Shown here piece after piece: positions 60,296-64,000 of a stretch of 64,000 nucleotides of DNA. The notes under the pieces were generated by a model that was not told the DNA's origin, searched no databases, and saw only the letters and a program-made list of their open reading frames with translations. The stretch is from the NCBI GenBank assembly GCA_021234155.1, contig JAJEKV010000027.1, positions 3,842,623-3,906,622 on the forward strand. The letters run 5' to 3'. This DNA comes from Isoetes taiwanensis (lineage: Eukaryota; Streptophyta; Lycopodiopsida; Isoetales; Isoetaceae). How positions within the stretch are numbered: the first letter of the stretch is position 1; each line of letters starts with the position of its first letter. Position numbers and translations under genes: made by a program.

Positions 60296-60628
60296 GTTAA
60301 GAATATAATTTTTTTGGTTAAAATATCCACCGCTCATTAATTTTTAGAATTAAATTCTTACGGCTACTTGAAGAGCCTTTTCAGAAAGGCAAATTGTTTT
60401 CGTTCTTACCTCTTAGTCCGGGGATTTTTCTATGTAATCAACGATCCAGAAGTGTTTCAGATTGGTTGGAATTGATCCAAGAAGTGTTTAATTGATCCAA
60501 GAAGTGTTTCAATGTTGGAATTGAAGTCAAAAGGGTTTTCTTCCATTTTTGAAGTTAGGCTTGAATTTTTTTCTCTGTTTTGGCATTCCATTCCGGCAGC
60601 GAGGATGATTCTGGCAGCGATTCCACTT

Positions 60629-62345
60629 CTGTTGGGGGTGTAATCAGTGCTGGAGCTCATGGCAATAGCCTTTGTCTATTTATGAGTATGTCGTAAGTGT
60701 CATCATAGTTGTCCCTGCCAATAAATCTCAAGGATATGCTAAGCTCATCAGGATTTCTGCCTCCAACCAGGATTTGAATGCTGCAAAATTGTCACTTGGA
60801 GTTCTTGGTGCTATATCTCAAGTTACCTTGGCAATAGAACCCATGTTCAAATGATCTGTTGTGAAGCAAGCGACGAATGACAACACCTCGGAAGATGATA
60901 TCATTGAGATTGCGACAAACTATAAGTTTGCTGAAAAAATTGGCCATGGGAAAAATGGCCGTTCTTGGTGCCTGCGGCTAGGGCGGCGTGAGAGACGGGA
61001 AGCCGCTCTCCTCTTCTCTCTAATCGGCACTGCGGCAACACTTCCAGAGTTTTCTTTACTTCTACAGGTGCTAGCCAGGGTTTCTTGCAAAGGTTTCTGC
61101 CGGATCTGTTGCATCTCAAGATTGTCAGATAATCTATTTCTTGAAGTTTCTTCAGGGCGGCTTTCTTATAAGCATACAGGCAACCCACTAACATGGTCTT
61201 TCTGCTCTAATGCATCAGAGGCATTATGTTTCTTGCAAGAAAGGAAGATCTTGGGAAGAATTTTTGGCTGCCCCAATCTTTGTTATCTCTAATTAGTGGA
61301 ATAGGCTACAAGGGCTCTTTCGCAGGAGATGCTAAAGTGGCTGACCTGGCATAAATTCTTCTTTACTTTCTTTTTTAGTAAGCAAGAACACACTGAAAAG
61401 GCATATAGGTCTATAGGGTGGAGCAGATTTCTGCATAGCTTTGAGAAAAAGGGGCTTCAGGTTCTTTTGATTTCTAGCAATCTATTATCCTAATCCAGAT
61501 TCTTTAAACAGTTGTATGATTCCCTTCCTCTTGCTCTTTCCTACTAGCGGAAAGATCTAGGGCTGTTTTCTTGGAAGGAAGCAGAGTTCTTTGATCAGTA
61601 TTTGCAAGTTTATTAACAGACTGTGAGATCTTGAGAATGCCGAGCTAGGGATCTTATTGTGGCTAGGACGACGCTCCCATATCATGAACCATACTTCGGA
61701 GGAGAGTTTTGGTGGCTGGGCTGTGTGTCTAGCTTATTCAGGTTGGCTGACTGGCACATCCCAACAATGCAGCATCTCTATTTGACTTCACAGGTGTAAG
61801 TAGATTTGTAGATATGATCATAGTTTGAAGCATAGGTGGTTTCTTTGAGCAGTGCGGGAGTGCAGGAGATTGCTCAAGTTACTCTTCTTTTCTTTCCTCT
61901 TCATCTCTATTTTTGCAAGAGGATTCTTTGAGCATTCAAGATTTGTCTGCAGATCTGGAAAATGGGCACTTGACTCCTGTAGTACTTTGTTTAACTACGA
62001 AGATGTTGATAATGTAGTACTAGTTAGATGAAGGAAGAGGTTGAGAGAGGCTTATGAGTACAAGAGCTTCAGATAAAATTTTAGATCCATGCGATCTAAA
62101 TCTGATCCATGAGGGATCTTTATGTTGTAATTCTTCCAATCTGTTGAATACAAAATTTTCTTACCTTAAAAAAAAAAAAAAAAAGAGGGTTTGCTGAGAT
62201 TAATTGGCATATAAGCCAAGGCAGGCTTATTCTTACTCTCAGCAAAAAGGTTCCCATCAGCACTCCTAGTAATGGCAGGAACATAAATTACACTCTCCGA
62301 CTTGGATCTTCTGTCAAATACTGGAGAAGTGTAGGTAAGCAAAGC
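60629..62345 (+). pseudogene. L-gulonolactone oxidase-like pseudogene
   Basis: Reads 'SVGGVISAGAHGNSL' (60635-60680), the FAD-binding GAHG segment of plant L-gulono-1,4-lactone oxidases, then after a frameshift 'YEYVVSVIIVVPANKSQGYAKLIR' and 'AAKLSLGVLGAISQVTLAIEPMFK' up to a stop at 60852-60854, then 'VKQATNDNTSEDDIIEIATNYKFAE'. The 1.24-kb retroposon follows. Coding resumes at 62189 with 'FAEINWHISQGRLILTLSKKVPISTPSNGRN', closing the same exon. A donor-like 'gtaagc' is at 62335. The active enzymes oxidise aldonolactones toward ascorbate. Here there are at least one frameshift, one stop and the insertion, and the N- and C-terminal parts are not seen, so the copy is dead. Confidence 0.75.
60946..62184 (+). 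mobile_element. Poly(A) retroposon, copy 2
   Basis: Inserted in the lactone-oxidase pseudogene. It is bordered by an imperfect ~20-bp target duplication: 'gtttgctgaaaaaattggc' (60926-60944) and 'gtttgctgagattaattggc' (62189-62208). It ends in 17 or so A at 62168-62184. It shares ordered blocks with 8020-9168 ('gcggc'-rich start, 'aatgccgagctaggga' near 61637, 'cccaacaatgca' near 61758, 'gaagatgttga' near 62000). No domain-bearing frame. Differences from copy 1 are extensive, so the family is old or diverse. Confidence 0.75.
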
Positions 62346-64000
62346 AGTTTATCAGTGCTTTTTTACAATTTTGTTTGCAGATTTGCTTTTCTTTTTTAGC
62401 ACACCAGCCCTACCGAGCCTACAACCTTTCCTCAAATTCTAGCCTATCCACGTGTAATTTCCACCTCATCAAAATCCGACGTGGTCTATCTTTCTGCCGT
62501 TGGATCTCGATTGTTTCGCATCGATGGCTGGCGAAATTAAAAAAGGCCAGGAAAATAGGTTTTGGAGATTTCGTTCATCGCATTGCCATCGAACTAGCTC
62601 TTATTTTCGCACCTCTGTCTGGTTCGGCTATCTTTTCTGTCAATTGGAACTTGCTATTTTTTGTCTTGATTGTATTTTCTCTGCTTTTTGTTGTTCCTTT
62701 ATTTTGCTTCCGGACTCCATGCCGGAAGAAGCAATGTGTGTCCGAAAGGAGTTGTCTCCTCCTGTTTTCACAGCTCCAAATGTAGAGGCAAGGCGGCAAA
62801 GCTTCATTCAGCAACAGCTCCGGTATACACCTCATTCGGCGGCAGCCAAATCTGCATTCTGTAACAGGTGATTCTTTAGCAAGTTTTGTCTATTTTTATT
62901 TTTATTTTTATTTTTATTTTTATTTTTATTTTTATTTTTATTTTTATTTTTATTTTTATTTTTATTTTTGACACTCTCGACCTTATTCTTTTAAATTCTG
63001 ACCTCTATATGTGCTAGATTTACATCAAAACCTCAAAAACATAGATTTACATCACGATTGCATGGGAGTTCCATATTTGGAGCATTTAGATCGTTCCAGG
63101 TCTGCCATAAAGGTATTTACCATATTCCTTTCCCCCCTGCTTCTAAGTATTTATAGGATACAGAGAAGGCAAACGTTCTGCTTTGCATTTCTCTTATTCT
63201 AAGGCCAAAACTGCTATAGAGAAAAGCCTTAAAAAATTGGAGAACGGGGATAGCAAAGGACATCCACGTATTGTCCTTGGGGACTTCTGAAAATGTATCT
63301 GGATCTTCTTAGAAGCCTGGAGCAGCAGGTGATACTGCAAGACCTGTGCAACGCCTGCTCATGGAGCTTTGCAAACGGAACTCCACATCTAAGGTAAGTC
63401 TTTTCAAATTTTAAAATTCATTCTTCCAAAATTAGGCTCTTCTTCTAATGGAATCGATGCTTGCAAGCATGTTTTATTAGCTTTGTCCTGTTTTTGTTTA
63501 GGTTTTGAACTGTGGGTTCGAGTTAGGGCAATGACCTGTTTTGATTTAGGGCAGTGACATGTTCCTCATCTGGCATGGCTGCTCAAAGCATCGCCACCAT
63601 CGCAGCTACAGCCATTAGGATTCGGCAAAGCTCTTTCAAGAGTCATCTTACTTACAGGTAGATCTATTTGTGGAGCTTTATATAGACTATTGCATAGGCT
63701 GACCCCTTTCTTTTATTGTTTCAGCCAATCTGGAGGACAGCAATTCCAGATAAAATCTCTGTTTATAGGAGACCTCTTTTAGTGCTATTAGCCAACACGG
63801 AGAACTTCAATTCCAGGTAAAATCTCTATCTATAAGGGACCTTTTTTTAGTGCTACGTATTTAAAGATGATGAAACCAGCAAGTTATGCACTCCTATGCG
63901 AATAGAAGAGGTCTCTTATGGAAGTATTTCGTCTGGCCTAATGTCAATTTTTTAGGCATCGTGCATGATCGAAGAATCCCTCTTCATGGCCGATGCCTCT
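62346..64000 (+). other. Unassigned region with possible exon relics
   Basis: No gene can be called firmly. 62719-62870 reads 'MPEEAMCVRKELSPPVFTAPNVEARRQSFIQQQLRYTPHSAAAKSAFCNR' up to a donor-like 'gtgatt'. 63196-63397 reads, with one frameshift and a stop, 'AKTAIEKSLKKLENGDSKGHPRIVLG' and 'PGAAGDTARPVQRLLMELCKRNSTSK' up to a 'gtaagt' donor. These look more protein-like than chance, but I do not recognise the family and the frames do not join cleanly. They may be exons of a host gene or pseudogene extending beyond the window. Confidence 0.3.
62894..62968. repeat. (TTTTTA)n microsatellite
   Basis: About twelve uninterrupted units of 'tttatt' phase, a pure hexamer repeat. Confidence 0.95.

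Noticed and set aside
60861-61292. A 143-codon frame as a gene
   Set aside because: It runs from the lactone-oxidase pseudogene into the inserted retroposon, so it is a chance fusion.

Overview
This is nuclear DNA of a land plant. Two multi-exon plant genes with GT/AG introns are present, one of them with an N-terminal chloroplast-targeting region, embedded in nested and mostly decayed transposable elements. The mix of element types (plant L1 LINEs, an RTE-like LINE with short-tandem-repeat tails, a Helitron fragment, a possible Penelope-like fragment, a Ty1/copia element and non-coding LTR-like elements) suggests a large-genome lineage such as a fern or gymnosperm. The species cannot be fixed from sequence alone.

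Layout. 1-11.8 kb: repeat debris, an unrecognised frameshifted coding relic (3.2-4.7 kb), an element with a structured RNA hairpin and a (TATC)n tail (6.5-7.1 kb), a possible Penelope-like fragment (7.1-7.9 kb) and a poly(A) retroposon (8.0-9.2 kb). 11.84-25.77 kb: a Ty1/copia element split by a DNA-transposon-like insert (15.79-24.29 kb), which itself carries an ~8 kb non-coding LTR-like element. 25.8-35.3 kb: a LINE 3' end, a near-complete plant L1 on + and a truncated L1 on -, tail to tail. 35.3-36.1 kb: an unclassified repeat and two tRNA-derived SINE units. 36.57-39.21 kb: intact TGD3-like chloroplast lipid-transfer ATPase. 42.2-48.1 kb: RTE-like LINE copies, one fused to a Helitron N-terminus. 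49.6-50.7 kb: a second, smaller LTR-like element. 52.42-55.45 kb: an intact LRR receptor-like pseudokinase gene. 60.6-62.35 kb: an L-gulonolactone-oxidase-like pseudogene interrupted by a second copy of the poly(A) retroposon. The rest is gene-poor.

Most notable: five copies of one hairpin (6.5, 16.5, 25.9, 44.45 and 49.9 kb) share a core of two opposed U-tracts flanked by GC helices, on long outer stems that differ in sequence between copies yet remain paired. This matches the layout of the ENE, the triple-helix-forming element that protects poly(A) tails and is known from viral nuclear RNAs and plant transposon RNAs. Here it sits near the 3' ends of unrelated element types. One copy is broken by an inversion whose breakpoint is inside the hairpin. 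A second structured signal is an array of about nine small hairpins (CACC...GGTG type) in the LTR-like element at 16.8-18.3 kb.

The host genes do not form a pathway: TGD3 serves ER-to-plastid lipid import, the receptor-like gene is a probable membrane signalling pseudokinase, and the lactone-oxidase copy is dead.
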